Part shown: piece by piece, positions 47,893-60,309 of the stretch
How positions within the stretch are numbered: the first letter of the stretch is position 1
How the letters are laid out: each line of letters starts with the position of its first letter
The notes under the pieces: model-generated
The model's database searches: none
The model's input: the letters and a program-made list of their open reading frames with translations, nothing else
Told to the model about the DNA's origin: nothing
Translations under genes and position numbers: made by a program
From: Mnemiopsis leidyi
Lineage: Eukaryota > Ctenophora > Tentaculata > Lobata > Bolinopsidae
Assembly: GCA_000226015.1 (NCBI GenBank)
Contig: JH154132.1
Span: 279,053-343,052 of the forward strand
Reading direction: 5' to 3'
DNA length: 64,000 nt

Positions 47893-50085
47893 AAATAGTT
47901 GTAGTACTAGTTGGTACAGCAGGGTAAATTTCTGCTATTTTGGGTCTGATTTAGTTACCAGTAGATTTGCCAGCTATAAGTGGGACATATAAGTAATAAT
48001 TAGTCACAGTTCTCGGATGCCCTCAAGGTTAGTGACAGTGAATTCAGACGTTTTTGTATGAATGGGCTCAGGGTTAGATCTGAAGGGTCGGTGGGTCCAA
48101 GTCTCTGGGAAACAGTCAATATAGGACTTAAAACAGAGTTGGGTTTCTTGGAATATCTAAACTATAGTAGAATTTGTATAACTTCAATGGTCAATAAATG
48201 CTGGTTACATTACGCCTAGGTCTCGCGACGAGTCTGCCAGTGATTATAAGACATGATAGTAAAATAATTACCATAAACTCACGAGATGCTAATTTCCGTC
48301 TACCCATTACCGGCGTCCTCTGCACAAATGCGATTCAAGCAGGCCCATGATCCAAGCTGGAGTCTTGACCCTTAAGATAAACAAACCCTCTGACTAATGA
48401 GGCAGTGTTTACATATGGAGCATAGCGCCTTGGACACGATCGAGGTAATGGATATCCCCTCGACAGCTAGCTCCTATATCTTATTTGTACAATGTCCCGG
48501 TCAGGTGACAGTCACTAGCCAATCGCGAGCGAGGGATGGTCACGTGGCCTGCCAAACAATCATATAATAGATCACCGATTAGCTAATGATGTCGAGGGGT
48601 GCTCAGAACTATATTCTATCTAGGATGTGAATTTAGTCCCGAATAATGTGTTCAATACTCCGGTATTTTTACGATTTTTAGAATTTTGTATGGAATTCCA
48701 CATTTCTGAATGTTGTGGTAAAAAGGGCAAATTTTATTCAGACTGTCAGGCTACAGGCACGATCTTGTGTAACTAGTAGGACTTTGAGACATGGTAAACG
48801 TACCTTGATAATGACCATAATCCGATCGTAAAGTGATGATAACGAAATTACGGGGTCGAAGTCAATAGAGGCACTTCAAACGGAAATCAGATAAAAAGTT
48901 GACTCAAGGAAAAAATAATCCTTAGTTCGTAGCAACTACCAAGTGTCTTATGAGGTTCAGGTAGATTTTATCACTCACCTTGGGTACGATATAAACTATT
49001 TCAGAAGTCGAAAGATCAGCGGATAAGGCCAGGAAAACGTGACGAGGACCGGTATCTCAACAATGCTAGAGTTTCTTCTGGGCCTGGCAAACGAGTCGCT
49101 ATCAAGATACCGAAATGCGAGACTAAAAACAGGCGAACGTTTTTCCCCGTGATTCTGTCGAGGTACAACACCAGCCTGAACTATTGAGCAGTCAGCGAGC
49201 ATATTGATTCAGTTATTTTAGCTCGGAATGATTGTATTTTGATTTTGGTGAAGCATCAGGATCAGCATCATGTCATTCAATATGATGCTTCGCGTATAGA
49301 GTACTAACCCGCAGTTTGCATGCAAAAATTGAAAAGTCTGCTAAACACACATTTTCTCAAATCTGTATAAATTCTCCTTTGGTAAATAAAGAAATATCAA
49401 AATTGCAACTTTTACATTATTATTTAAAACGCCACGGTTTACATAATACATATCTTACTACAAAATGGGCTCATACCAGTATAAATTACTATATAAAGTC
49501 TCATATTATTGTCAGAAATTGTCGAGTAAAACGTGAAAGAGAAGCTATGTCTCAAGGTGAGCGAAGCAAGTCTGCTTGCGGATGCTTAAAAATACTAACA
49601 GCTACTGAATTTATTTTTCCATGAAGGGTTTTTATTTACGATATGGCTGATATATCTTGAAGCAATGCAAATTTCTGATAATGTGAGTTGTGTTAATTAT
49701 AATCGTTGGTGATGTATATTTGTATTCCTAAATTACTGAATGTTTAAGTTTAAACTATCTATATTCAGCAACCATTATTTATCTTAAAAAGCTTAATTAA
49801 TACGTATAACCCGCAACATAAAAACCATAACGAAAACGCCATCGTGATGGCTCAAATCTAAAAAAATCGAAGTGAACAACTCATTCAATATCAAATGAGT
49901 TACTTCTAAACCATAAAATCTAAATCTCTATTCACAGTTTTCACTTTCAGTTTCAAAGAAACGTTCACCAAACTTAAAGACCGTCTTTTGCTTCTTAAAT
50001 GCTCATACATTTATCTCGGCCCAAATCGAAACACAACGATTTTCACTCACTTTTGAAGAATGCCCCCAGGGTAATATTCGGCACT
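47893..50085. other. Intergenic, nothing assigned
   Basis: The stretch separates the unrecognised gene and the homeobox gene. A plus-strand open frame of 102 codons (49316-49624) and a minus frame (48996-49202) have no motif or splice support. No repeat family was recognised. Confidence 0.45.
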
Positions 50086-53000
50086 TCATGAAATCTGCTG
50101 GTTCCCAAAGATATTCATGTTGGGGGGAATGCCCCACTTATCAACTTCCAGTCTCTCTGCTATCTTCTTCTGGTTCTCTTTGATCTCCTTAGCCTCACTA
50201 AAGTTGCTGTACACGGCCTCCATTTTGAGGTTAGTCGTGTCCGGTGATACACCTTGAACCTGTCGATCATTAATCTTGTTAAATAATTTATTTGTACTGA
50301 ACATGAGGATCATTAATCTTGTTTAACAATTTATTTGTACTGTTATGTAATTACAACATGATATCATAATCGGTAATGTGGCGGCTTGATAAATATGGGT
50401 GTCGTTCTAGATGGAATTTCGTTAAAGTTAATAAATTTGGTTTGGCCGTCCCGATCATATCAGCGACGCGTTCAACAGCGTTAGGCGCGAGTTAGAACTA
50501 CAAGTACAACTCAATTACGCTTCAATATTGTCATTAACTATATTAAATATTAATTTAAAACCAAACTTCTACCTTCTGTTGATCCGACATTTGTTTGTTG
50601 ATGTTGTCCTCCTGTTTGATGTCCATGACAACTTGCTGCTGTTGATCTGGTCCCATGATGTTGACATTGCCGTGTTCCTTCAGGCCGGGCGATGAGGATG
50701 AAACCTGAGGGATAATGTTTGATTGTTTGGTACTCAGATTGTTTTGGTAACTCAAATGTACAACTGGTTACCCCGTTAATTATTTGGGAAGGTTTCCTAC
50801 TCAATAATTCCGTCGTGAGCTACAGTTATTGAAAAGTCATTAAAAACTGCTTAGCAAACTTTGTCACTTTAAAATTTAATAACTTTTTCTCAGTCTAGGA
50901 CAAGAATTGGCCAAAAACACGAAAAGAATCCGGCGACTGGTAAATTCTTGCTAGCTCAAGCTATAACACTGCCTTTAAATTTTGCCCCTTGAACTCCCAA
51001 CAATTTCGTCTAATAATGAATAAAAGAGCTTCGTATTTGGAAATTCCCCCGGCAATATCCATGATTTCAATCAACGCTTATTCAGTGGTCGAGCCTTGCC
51101 TGACCAAATAGCTAGCATTCCTGGAAATTTCTAGTCGAAGTCGTTAAATCAAACGTTCGGGATAAGCTGATCTTAGGGCACAAATATTCAAGCCAAGCTT
51201 GTCCGATCGTAGACCACTGTAATTATTTTTTCTTTGTAAACCGTGCACCGGTAGAATGGCAATGACGGATTGCGTGTTATGCTCCCAGTCCCACTAAGGA
51301 TCAAGATAACACTAGCGTTCTGAGACTTTATAGGGGGTGCTGTAAAAATCTATCTTGGGGAGACGTAACGTTTAGGAGGTCGGAGAATGAATGTGTCATA
51401 ACTATATGTTCATGTTCTATACTACACAGAAGAGGGTATAATAATCTTAAAAGAGGATCAGTTGTGACGACCTAACTCACCTCATGATCTTCTTTGTCCC
51501 CAGAGACGGAAAGCCGGCCTTGTTTCCTCCATTTTGCTCTCCTGTTTTGGAACCACACTTGTATCCTCGCTTCAGGGACTCCCAACCTGCAATGCAATAG
51601 TTGAAAGTGTTTCGACGTTAATTTTTGTAACTGTAAGTTTATCTTAATTGTAAGTTTTTGTGAGATTCGTTAGGTTAACCCAATCTGAATTGCAGGTAGG
51701 TGTAAGTTTAATTACAAAGTATGGTGGTTTATTAGAACGTCCAGACTTTGAGGTATCTCTCTAGTCCGCCGAACGGAAAACGGGTAAAATTCATGTGGTC
51801 ACTCCTGTAACCGATAAGTAACATTCACAAAATTGCGGTTTCAAAATCTCGGGGCATGAGAATGGAAAATATTAAAATCAGTGATTCTCTCCCCAAACTT
51901 GGAGGGGACGCAAAATTACACGACGGATAGATCATCCTGTTCTGACAGTCAATTCTGCAGATATTTTTAAACCTCGTGGCGGGTGTATGACTATGAACCT
52001 CCGGCAGGTCCGTTGAGGATCATTCTAGCAGTAGGATTATAGCAAACAAGTGATCGTTAGCCAGGCGGTCCGGCGGAGAGAGTGTATCCTCCGGAATGAT
52101 CTAATTTACTGGCAAAGCGGGAACCGACCCGGGCCTAGCTATTTATATGGATTATCGACCGGGAGTCTATGACGGGACATTATAATGTGCCAACTGCATT
52201 TTGTGATTTACAATTTGGTGAAGAGAAGCTTTAATTTTGTAAACGGAATAAGAATAATTGCAAGACTACTATTACTAAGGGTCTATTTTCGACAGAACTT
52301 TACCGGATAAGATAAAACTAAAAGATTAAGCAATTGTACTTAATTTGTCTATGTGTCATCATTGCTTGTGAATTGGGATCACGAGCCTCGGGCTTTATTA
52401 AGCGATGAATTGTTAGTGGTGTACACTTACAGTTACACTTAAGGGGAATAAGGATACCGTAACACTAACACTAACATGGGTGCACACTTTAAATCAAAAA
52501 TGTTTGGCGTTAGAACTATAACCAATAAGTAAAACCGACACACTCAAGATTCTATCGCTTGATTTTGAAAATTGGCCAAGAGAGTGTTCATGTTACACAT
52601 GACTATTAATGCAATATTTGCATGATGATTGAGAAATGCATGAAGCTATGAAAACAATAGTAAAGAGTCCTATATCATTGAGTCAGTTATAGTACATCTT
52701 TCTAATCTTGACGACTTCTATCTATAATTCTATCGAAAATGTTATCTGTAATCTTTACTGAGAACTACAAATGCAACTGCAGGCAAATAAAAACTTAATA
52801 ATAACGTTATACTTATAAACTTTTAAATTCATTAACCGACACTAATCATTATTTACTCAGACAGTCAGACTTATTAGTTTAAAATTAGTGAAAATTATCG
52901 GTAATGGAAGTGTATCAAGTAGAAGCAGTAAATAATGAAAAAACTGACAACAATTCTTTAAATTTAAAACAAAGATGGAACTTAAGAGCCAAAAAGAGCA

Positions 53001-53494
53001 CACAATAAACATATAAATGCCCAACTACGAACCTAAATTAACAACCGACAGACTTAAGACATGGGGCAATAAAAAGATATGTTTATATCTATAACAAACC
53101 TCAGGGCAAGTTCTTCCCGAGTAAAGATGTCTGGGTACTTTGACTTGCTGAACACGATCTCCAATTCATTGAGCTGGATTGCGGAGTAATTGGTTCTGTT
53201 CCGACGTTGTTTTCTGGCTCCACCAGCGTAAGAGGGGTAGTGCATGGCCGCGGCTGCATGTTCAGCCGGTAGACGGTAGTTCCCTGGAAGTTGGGGGAAA
53301 GAAAGGGAAAGTCGGCCGTTCGCTGCGTTCTGAGCGAATTCCACGGAGGATTGAGGAAAGTAGGGAAAGGATTTGTAGATTTCTGAAGCGGCTGCGCCCT
53401 GTCCGGTGAACTGTGCCGATGTGTTTGGAGGGGTGTTTTCAGCCGATGCTGTCGTGCTGACAAGTGTACTAAAAAACTCTGCTGGAAACGACAT
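50086..53494 (-). CDS. Paired-like (PRD-class, Q50) homeobox transcription factor
   Basis: Exons (minus): 53494-53100, 51586-51481, 50704-50573, 50259-50086; phases close to give 268 residues. The homeodomain is residues 96-155: [59 protein letters not shown]48, F49, Q50, N51 and R53 are intact. An intron splits it after residue 37 (AG|G of Arg), near the site common in PRD-class genes. QLNELE, YPDIF and REELALR are closest to Orthopedia/Arx-type domains, but N9-Y10 and SKSK are unusual, so I name no orthologue. There is no paired domain and no C-terminal OAR motif. Exon 3 is Gln-rich (QQQQ) and exon 4 has a charged helix-like segment ([20 protein letters not shown]). An alternative in-frame ATG lies 34 codons upstream; the chosen start is followed by an Eh1-like run (AEFFSTLVS). 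It is expected to be a nuclear DNA-binding protein for TAAT sites. Confidence 0.92.
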
Positions 53495-53770
53495 AATCAA
53501 ATCAGGATCTAATACAATGAGGGTAGCAAACACAAAACGATTTTTATAATGACTGATCGAGTTTGCCGCTCGGTATTTACCCAGTTGTGTAAACAAGAAA
53601 TAGGAGCTATCGATCCCTCATACCACAGCGGAGAAGCTATGCTCCAATCAAAACGTCCCACCCAGATCAGCTGTCCAATCCGAGCCAATCAGCTCTGGGA
53701 ATTCTCCTCACGCTGGCGTGACGTGTGCGGCGCGTGCGGGTGTTCTCGGATAGGTTTGGGAGTTGATCTG

Positions 53771-53958
53771 CACGTGGGCACCCCACATGACCTTGAGGAT
53801 TGCCCACGTGACCCCGAACTAACAAGCCACGCAGGAGATAGAGTTGCGGGTCGGGGACGAGGACAGTGTCTTGTAATCGAATCAAAAGTGAGGCCGGAGT
53901 TGGGACAGGGGGCATTATAATCGAGTGGGGGTTTGCGAACGTGCCCTAGTAACACGTG
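53771..53958. promoter_or_regulatory. E-box-rich upstream region of the homeobox gene
   Basis: Within 200 bp, starting 277 bp upstream of the start codon, there are three CACGTG palindromes (53771-53776, 53805-53810, 53953-53958), two TGACGTG CRE-like words nearby (about 53718 and 54021) and a GC-rich background unlike the surroundings. A minus-strand TATAAT at about 53917-53922 could be a TATA element. CACGTG binds bHLH factors such as Myc/Max or USF. Its use here is inference, since the word is also common in the MITEs of this window. Confidence 0.4.
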
Positions 53959-54699
53959 ACTTGTTATTGGGGCACGTTGATTGGCTGATGTTTCCCGTGT
54001 CTTTTTTGCTCGGTGATCGGTGACGTGTGTGGAGGACTGGAGCTGAACTCTTTTACCGTTAACTCAAACTGGATCGGGGTATTTCTTTACATTTTCGAAC
54101 GAGAGCGAATCTCATACTAAAAGTCCTAAGTCTGAAATAGCTAAATGCGAGTGCGACGCTTCGACCAAGAAAAAATTACTATTACTTTTAATTCTCAAAC
54201 CCACCGTAATTAATAGTCGGTTCACGTATCAATGATTTATCATATTACTGGAGCATGAAATATTGTTTAGTTTAACTGTATTATCGTTCTAAAGTTGATT
54301 TAGACAATTTGCGATAAAATTACAATCGCTAAATTAATGTCAGTGAGCAGTAAAATCTGATTTGATGCAAATCGTATTAGGGTAAATGTATCAAGAAATG
54401 AGTAGTAATTCATTCTTTCATTGTTGTATTTGTCATTCTATCTAGAGCAATTTTAATCGCATTGCTGTAATGGAAATGTAATTTGTGAAAGCCTGACAAT
54501 GAAATAAAAGTAATAGAATTGAATGACATGAATTGAATTGAGTGGTTAAATGATGTAGAAATTAAAGTTTATACTTTAACTTCTTAGTTTTAACAGATTT
54601 CTGTATTTATTAATAAAATTAGAAGTCTAAATAATGAAGAGAAACCGTGAAAAGTTTGAGTGAAATATGTCGACTTATCAAAATGATGCACTTTACTAC

Positions 54700-55240
54700 A
54701 AGTACTACTCATTACTTCATAAGACTGAAGACACCAACAGCCTGACAATTTACAAGGTCACAATAGGACTTAAACAGACACAAAAAGTCACAGTCAGACT
54801 TACACAGACACTCTCAGTCACGGTAAGACTTACAATGTCTCACACAGTCACAGCAAGAATTACACAGACAGTCACAGTAAGACGTATACAGTCACACCGT
54901 CACAGTAAGAATTACACAGTCACACAGTCACAGAAAGACTAACACAGTTACACACAGTGACAGAAAGACTTACACAGACAAACAATTACAGAAAGACTTA
55001 CGCAGTCACAGAAAGACTTACACAAACACACACAGTCACAGTAAGACTTATACAGTCACACAGTCACAGCAAGAATTACACAGACACAGTCAGACTTACA
55101 CAGTCACATAAAGGTGTAGGTTGACACCGTGCTTTCAGCTATACAATAAAGTCACAGAAAAAACTTACACAGTCACATAAAGTCACAGTAAGACTTACAG
55201 AGTTACACACGGTCACAGTAAGAATTACACAAACACAGTA
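54700..55240. repeat. Minisatellite, CACAGTCACAGTAAGACTTA-type unit
   Basis: About eighteen imperfect copies of a 22-30 bp unit built from CACAGTCACA and (G/A)TAAGACTTACA. A short unrelated insertion at about 55115-55150 interrupts it. The open frame through it is repeat-driven and unlikely to be a gene. Confidence 0.85.
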
Positions 55241-56835
55241 ATTAGATGTCATTAATCATTTTTCACTGGACGCTGCGTGACTATCCCTACGGTCCTCTCC
55301 GACAAAAAAGCAACAAAGACTGAGGTCCCTAGGCAACATATAAATATGAAAGATACTTATAAATCCTGGGAAACTGTCTGTTTATTTTCACACTGATTTC
55401 TATAAATTGACCGTTTTACAGGAATTCATGCAACTGGAAAATTAAGGAATGCAAATTTTGTGGTGACTGGTGATTTTTGGTTAAATTCTATTAAAACATC
55501 TATTAAAGAGAAATTAATAAGAAAACTGAAAATAAGTTAATAAATTCACCCTGGTCCAACCAGAACCCTGTCACACTCACAGACATAAACATTATGACTA
55601 TGAGTATGATTGATGCCGCGAACACTTTTAGATCTTGGTTAAATATTGCATTGGGGCACATAGTTTTTGGGTTTTTTTAGATATCTTTCCTTCTCCTTCT
55701 TCCTTGACTTCTGTAGGGACTAGCATACTTACTGCTAGTTGAGGGAACCACGCCCCTCAATACCCGAGTGCTTAAGCTTGTTGTGAGTCCGATAACTTGT
55801 GCACCATTCATATTTTTGCCTCATTTCGATTTTTACCATAAGTATAGCTAAGATATATTCTTAGAGAAGCTATGATATTGATCTAACTCCTCAACGTTGT
55901 GTATTATTAATAATATTACTATCAATATATTAGTAATAGTATTACTTGCAAGAGATTGGTAATGAAAATATGAATATTTGATATAGACCACCGACAAGAC
56001 GTAACAGGTGTAGAATTATCAGCAGGTCAACAGAGTTATGCTATGTAATTTCGTCAATGTACAGTTGTGTTAACATTCATTGTCCGTACTACATCAAGTT
56101 ACACAAAGAGAGTGGTACCAGGGGTTCTATGTGGCTATAAACTCTGCACGGTTCACAGTCATAGCTCATAGCGTGTAGAATTAGAGGTTTTCTTTTTCTA
56201 GTTAGTGAATTTCGTTGTTGTGGTCGAGGATTACTCTTTTGTTGGTCTTTAGTCCTTTAAGTTCAGACTTTTGTTCGTGCGCTCAAAGTCAATACAACAG
56301 TTCTGGTGCTAAAACTACAGTACGTCTCGAAATTTTTGCGAGACTTACATAGTTGCATTAAGCTGACTCAAACTTGAAACTAGGTAATTTATCGAATTAT
56401 AGCTGTTTATTTTTTAATTTAAATTTATTTCTTTCGCTGTTTTTTGCTTCTTTATGAGTGTAATTGTATCCATTTTGTGATCCCTATCCAGCGCAAAAAG
56501 GTAAAATTAAACGGCCAGGGAAAGAGACTTGAGTAAAGAGACCGAAGTCGAAGCGGGGTCTGTCCCAGCGGGGTCTATCATGGTCTCGACACAAAGCAGG
56601 CGATCGGGGTATTCCTGCGGCTGGGTCCAGTCCAAATCGGGGTGGGCACAATTTTTTTCCACTTGCCTTGCAGATATGTCTTTGATAAGTTTGATTATTT
56701 TCAGTCTTTACTCTTTGTTTTTGATTAGTTTTGTCTTTGATTTGTTTCAGGGCACCGATTTAATCAATTTCTTGGGAGTCGGAAGACTAAAAAAGATAAA
56801 AATTCAGCGTTACACTTGCAAATTGCGGTAAAAGG
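55241..56835. other. Intergenic, nothing assigned
   Basis: AT-rich sequence without exon signals. The 100-codon plus frame at 56529-56831 (MSKETEVEAG…) has a hydrophobic middle, but no acceptor, donor or homologue is apparent. Confidence 0.45.
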
Positions 56836-57906
56836 GTCATATAGTTTGGTGAGTGGGGCAATTGGCGCCATTGGCGCCAATGGATGTGTTCCATTGGCGA
56901 CAATAGCTATCGTCATTGGCGACCATTGGATCATTTATAATGGATCCATTGGAACCACTCGATGGCGATACCTTTTTCACGATCACCACTCAGAGTGAAT
57001 GGATCATTTGAAATTACAATGGCGACAATAGTACCAATGGCAACAATAGTACCGACAATGGCTACAATGCACAATGGTACCAATGGCGACAATGGCGCCA
57101 TATAAGCCAATGTCACCATTGGCGCAATCATACAAAGATTAAAATGGAACCCAAAAATTGCGACAGTGGTGCCAATGGCGACAATGGTACCAATGGAGAC
57201 AATGGTACCAATTGCGACAAAGGTACCAATGGCGACAATCGTATCAATGGCGACAAAGGTACCAATGGCGACATTGGCGCCAATGGCGACAATCAGACAA
57301 AGATAAAATTGATACCTCAAAAATGGCGCGGCGACAGTGGTGCCAATGGTACCAATGGCGACATTGGCGATAAAAAGGAAATATACCGATTTAATTTTAT
57401 CGGCGTTATTATCTGATTATCGGATTATCACCATTGGTGCCACTGTCACCATTGGCACCACCGTCGGTATTCTTATTTCCTGATTATTGCCATTGGTACC
57501 ATTATTGCCATTGGTTTCGTTGTCACTATTGGTAACATGGCCACCATTGTTTGTCCCATAGTCGCCATTGGTACCATTATTGCCATTGTCGCCATTGGTA
57601 CCATTGTCGCCATTGTCTGTACCATTGTCGGTACCATTGTCGCCATCGTAAATCGAAATGATCCATTCACTCTGAGTGGTGATCGTGAAAAAGGTATCGC
57701 CATCGAGTGGTTCCAATGGATCCATTATAAATGATCCAATGGTCGCCAATGACGATAGCCACTGTCGCCAATGGAACACATGCATTGGTGCCAATGGCGA
57801 CCATTGGCACCACTGACCTCATCGCCATTGGAATATCCATTTGTTCCATTGAGTGGATCCATTGGCGCCAATGGCGCCAATTGCCCCACTCACCAAACTA
57901 TATGAC
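56836..57906. mobile_element. 1.07-kb inverted-repeat element with 12-bp repeat core
   Basis: Both ends begin GTCATATAGTTTGGTGAGTG and carry GGGGCAATTGGCGCC. A second pair of inverted blocks, carrying ATGGATCCATTATAAATGATCCAAT-type and CACTCTGAGTGGTGATCGTG-type sequence in opposite orientations, lies at 56900-57010 and 57655-57770. Between them the core (57010-57640) is an array of 12-bp units, mostly ACCAATGGCGACAATGGT-like on the left and the reverse complement on the right. The whole element is thus a near-palindrome. Open frames through it encode Asn-Gly-Asp-Asn-Gly-Thr or Ile-Val-Ala-Ile-Gly-Thr repeats and are a by-product. I see no transposase and no clear target duplication. Confidence 0.88.
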
Positions 57907-59514
57907 TACAATCATACAATACAGATGAATAAGCGGACTTGGCACTGATATATTTCCACATGTACAAAATATACGTCTTTGGAGCTTTCCGTATTTTGTA
58001 TTTGCACAGATTTTGATTGTTATCTCGAATCAAGTTGACCCATTTATGATTTTGACAATTTTTAACGTGGCCGTTTAATTGGTCCGAGAACATTAGCTGA
58101 TTGAACACTGATCCTTATTTATTACCAAAATTATATAAATTTTTACAAAAATTTAGTTTCTAAAATGATTTTTGTTAAAATTTATTTATAACTTTTCCTT
58201 CATTAACTGACGATTTCTGATCTCCTGTTTGGAAGACCCTCATTGGTTTTCTAATTTCTTGTATTCTCATTAATATTATTTATCAATATTAAGCAGAAAG
58301 GTTAACCCGTCAGCACCGAGAGGTTTCACTTTCTGGCAAACCTGACATTTAATAATCACCGAGTCCTAGTAATTGTTTAAGAGATATCTCTGGCAATTAC
58401 GAAGCTCGAGAGACTGTGACAACTTGTCGCTACTGAAACACAAGGATATTTCTTGTGGATGAGACAAGTATATATTCAACATTTGACAATGAGTTACGGA
58501 AGCGAGTTATGTGCCCCGCCTCGGCTAAAGCTGTGAATGTCCTTGCTGAACGGCATGTTAAACAAGGAACTGAAGCAGCTGGGTTCCGTCCAGGCTCAAT
58601 TCTTTACACTCAAGTCAATATGTTCGTTTAATACGTCCTCTTGATTTAATTTAATTTCTCTGTGAACACAAGGGAGAACTAACTGAATATTTGTAATGTC
58701 TGCTGATGCTGCAAACCTTAACTGAGATAGGGTTGAGAACACTAAGTTTGCAAAGATTTGTATTCTTTTTCATTATTGCGGTAAGTTAATAGATAATGAT
58801 AAACATTTAACTATAGCCCTTGAAATAGTTAAAATTGGTTCCAAATTTAGTAAACGCGTGACCGTCAAAGTTGTTTCTTCCTATCGGAGATTGAGGAAAT
58901 ACTTACAGTTATTTCATCTTAAAGACAAATCTATTGAGCTACAATATATGGAATTTATACGCAGTTACAAATACTCCGTATGAAAAAATTCTCCAAATTT
59001 ACTAAATTTACTAAATTTATTATGAGTATAACTATGACCTCTAACACTGCAAGTACTTATTTACAACTTTTACTGCAAGTACTTGTGATAACCGCGTGCT
59101 TTAACTTTAAGTAGTAATTAAGATGTATATAATTGGCTACCTAGAACTTAATTACAGGGGGAATTGGAGATCCGAACGGTGGCGTCATGTACATTCTACA
59201 ACGTTGACACATTCTCTTTCGAACACTGGGAGTAAGCAAATTACATTTGACTTTTTGCGAGAATTCAATAATTATCTACTGGCCGATCCTAATATCCTAA
59301 CAGCCTCTTGAAATGAGAATCAATGTCAATGAAGTTTGAAAAATTTCATGACTCAGAAAAGATAAGTTATCAACTATACTTTTATCTATTTTACTGCTCT
59401 TTTTTGTTAAAGCTTCAGAGTTTTAAGCTGCCAGTGTCATATATAGTGAACAAGTCTAACTGAGATTTGGTCTAACTATGATCTGGTCTATCCAATAAAT
59501 AGATACCAGCTGAC
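57907..59514. other. Intergenic; 5' flank of WBP1-like gene
   Basis: No confirmed exon. Around 58500-58590 two overlapping plus frames could each encode a short first exon (for example MSLLNGMLNKELKQLGSVQ), but the following donor is not convincing. Otherwise unremarkable. Confidence 0.4.
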
Positions 59515-60309
59515 ATGTCCCACTACTACAGGTGTCCAGATCACCAGATATGCTGCATCTACTACGGAGCTAAAAGTTGCTGCAGAGAGGAGGATGCTTA
59601 CATGAACAATGGATACAGTCACGGTGGTGACCATGGCAACCACCACCATAGCCACGAGGGTTTCGGATGGCAAGGGGAGCTCATGTACTTCTTAAAAACT
59701 CAGTGAGTGTTGTTGGTTGAGGTGGTTTGCTTAAACTCAGATCAGAAAAGTTCAGCTAGTGCTGTACTTTATCAAAGAGAGCTGTAAATCAAGTTTGAAA
59801 TGAATTGATTATCGGCAATAATTTCTGAAACTAAAAAACTCATATTTTCTTCAGTTACAATGAACTGTTGGTAGTCTTATCACTTTTATTTATACTCGTT
59901 ATGATCGTGATATGCTGTCTCCAATGGAAAAGGCAAGTTGAAGAGGAGGCTGAAGAGGCGGAATTGATGAGAATCAACCAGATGATCGCCATCTCGGAAG
60001 GTAATGTTGCTCATGTTGTATGAGTAAGACCTTATAGATGCATAAAACTTCCTTTAAAGATTAAACACTTTATGTTTGATAGATGTGAGCTTAACAAGAC
60101 GTTTAGATCTAAACAAATCCATTCTCACAGGTCGTGGATCCATGTATCATCCCCAGCCTCCCTGCTCCCAACATCATGGCCAGCCGTCCGAGAGCACTGC
60201 AATAGCCTCTCAACAACCACCCTCATATGATAGCGTGTCTAAAAACAACAACCGTACCGAAAATAGTTCCTCGCAAGAAGCATCCCCACCACCTCCCTAC
60301 AAGCCCTAA
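59515..60309 (+). CDS. WBP1/VOPP1-like single-pass membrane PPxY protein
   Basis: Exons 59515-59702, 59855-60000 and 60131-60309 join in phase to 170 residues. The N-terminal part is cysteine-rich (YRCPDHQICCIYYGAKSCC) as in the WBP1/WBP1L/VOPP1 family. It is followed by an unusual His/Gly segment (SHGGDHGNHHHSHEGFGW), one membrane span (LLVVLSLLFILVMIVICCL), a basic then acidic juxtamembrane stretch (KRQVEEEAEEAE) and a tail with two PPxY motifs, QQPPSYDSV and SPPPPYKP at the extreme C-terminus. Human WBP1L ends in the same style. PPxY motifs bind WW domains of Nedd4-type ubiquitin ligases, and family members act at endosomes, lysosomes or the plasma membrane. The ATG used lacks a signal peptide; 'gataccag' 6 nt upstream could be an acceptor, so a signal-peptide exon may be missing. 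Confidence 0.78.

Noticed and set aside
49316-49624. 102-codon plus-strand ORF
   Set aside because: No recognisable motif, AT-rich codon composition like the surrounding non-coding DNA, and no splice or promoter context.
53549-53920. 123-codon plus-strand ORF upstream of the homeobox start
   Set aside because: It lies in the GC-rich promoter region, has low-complexity composition, and no splice sites or motif. Long frames are expected by chance in GC-rich DNA.
54667-54942. 91-codon ORF with Thr-Val-Thr-Val-Arg repeats
   Set aside because: It is produced by the CACAGTCACAGTAAGACTTA minisatellite and has no other support.
57144-57416. Open frames encoding Asn-Gly-Asp-Asn-Gly-Thr repeats
   Set aside because: They are a by-product of the 12-bp DNA repeat in the inverted-repeat element. 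Open frames occur in several frames and on both strands, with no splice or start context.
58500-58640. Possible first exon (MSLLNGMLNKELKQLG…) for the WBP1-like gene
   Set aside because: No GT donor follows in the right phase, and the sequence is not a signal peptide.
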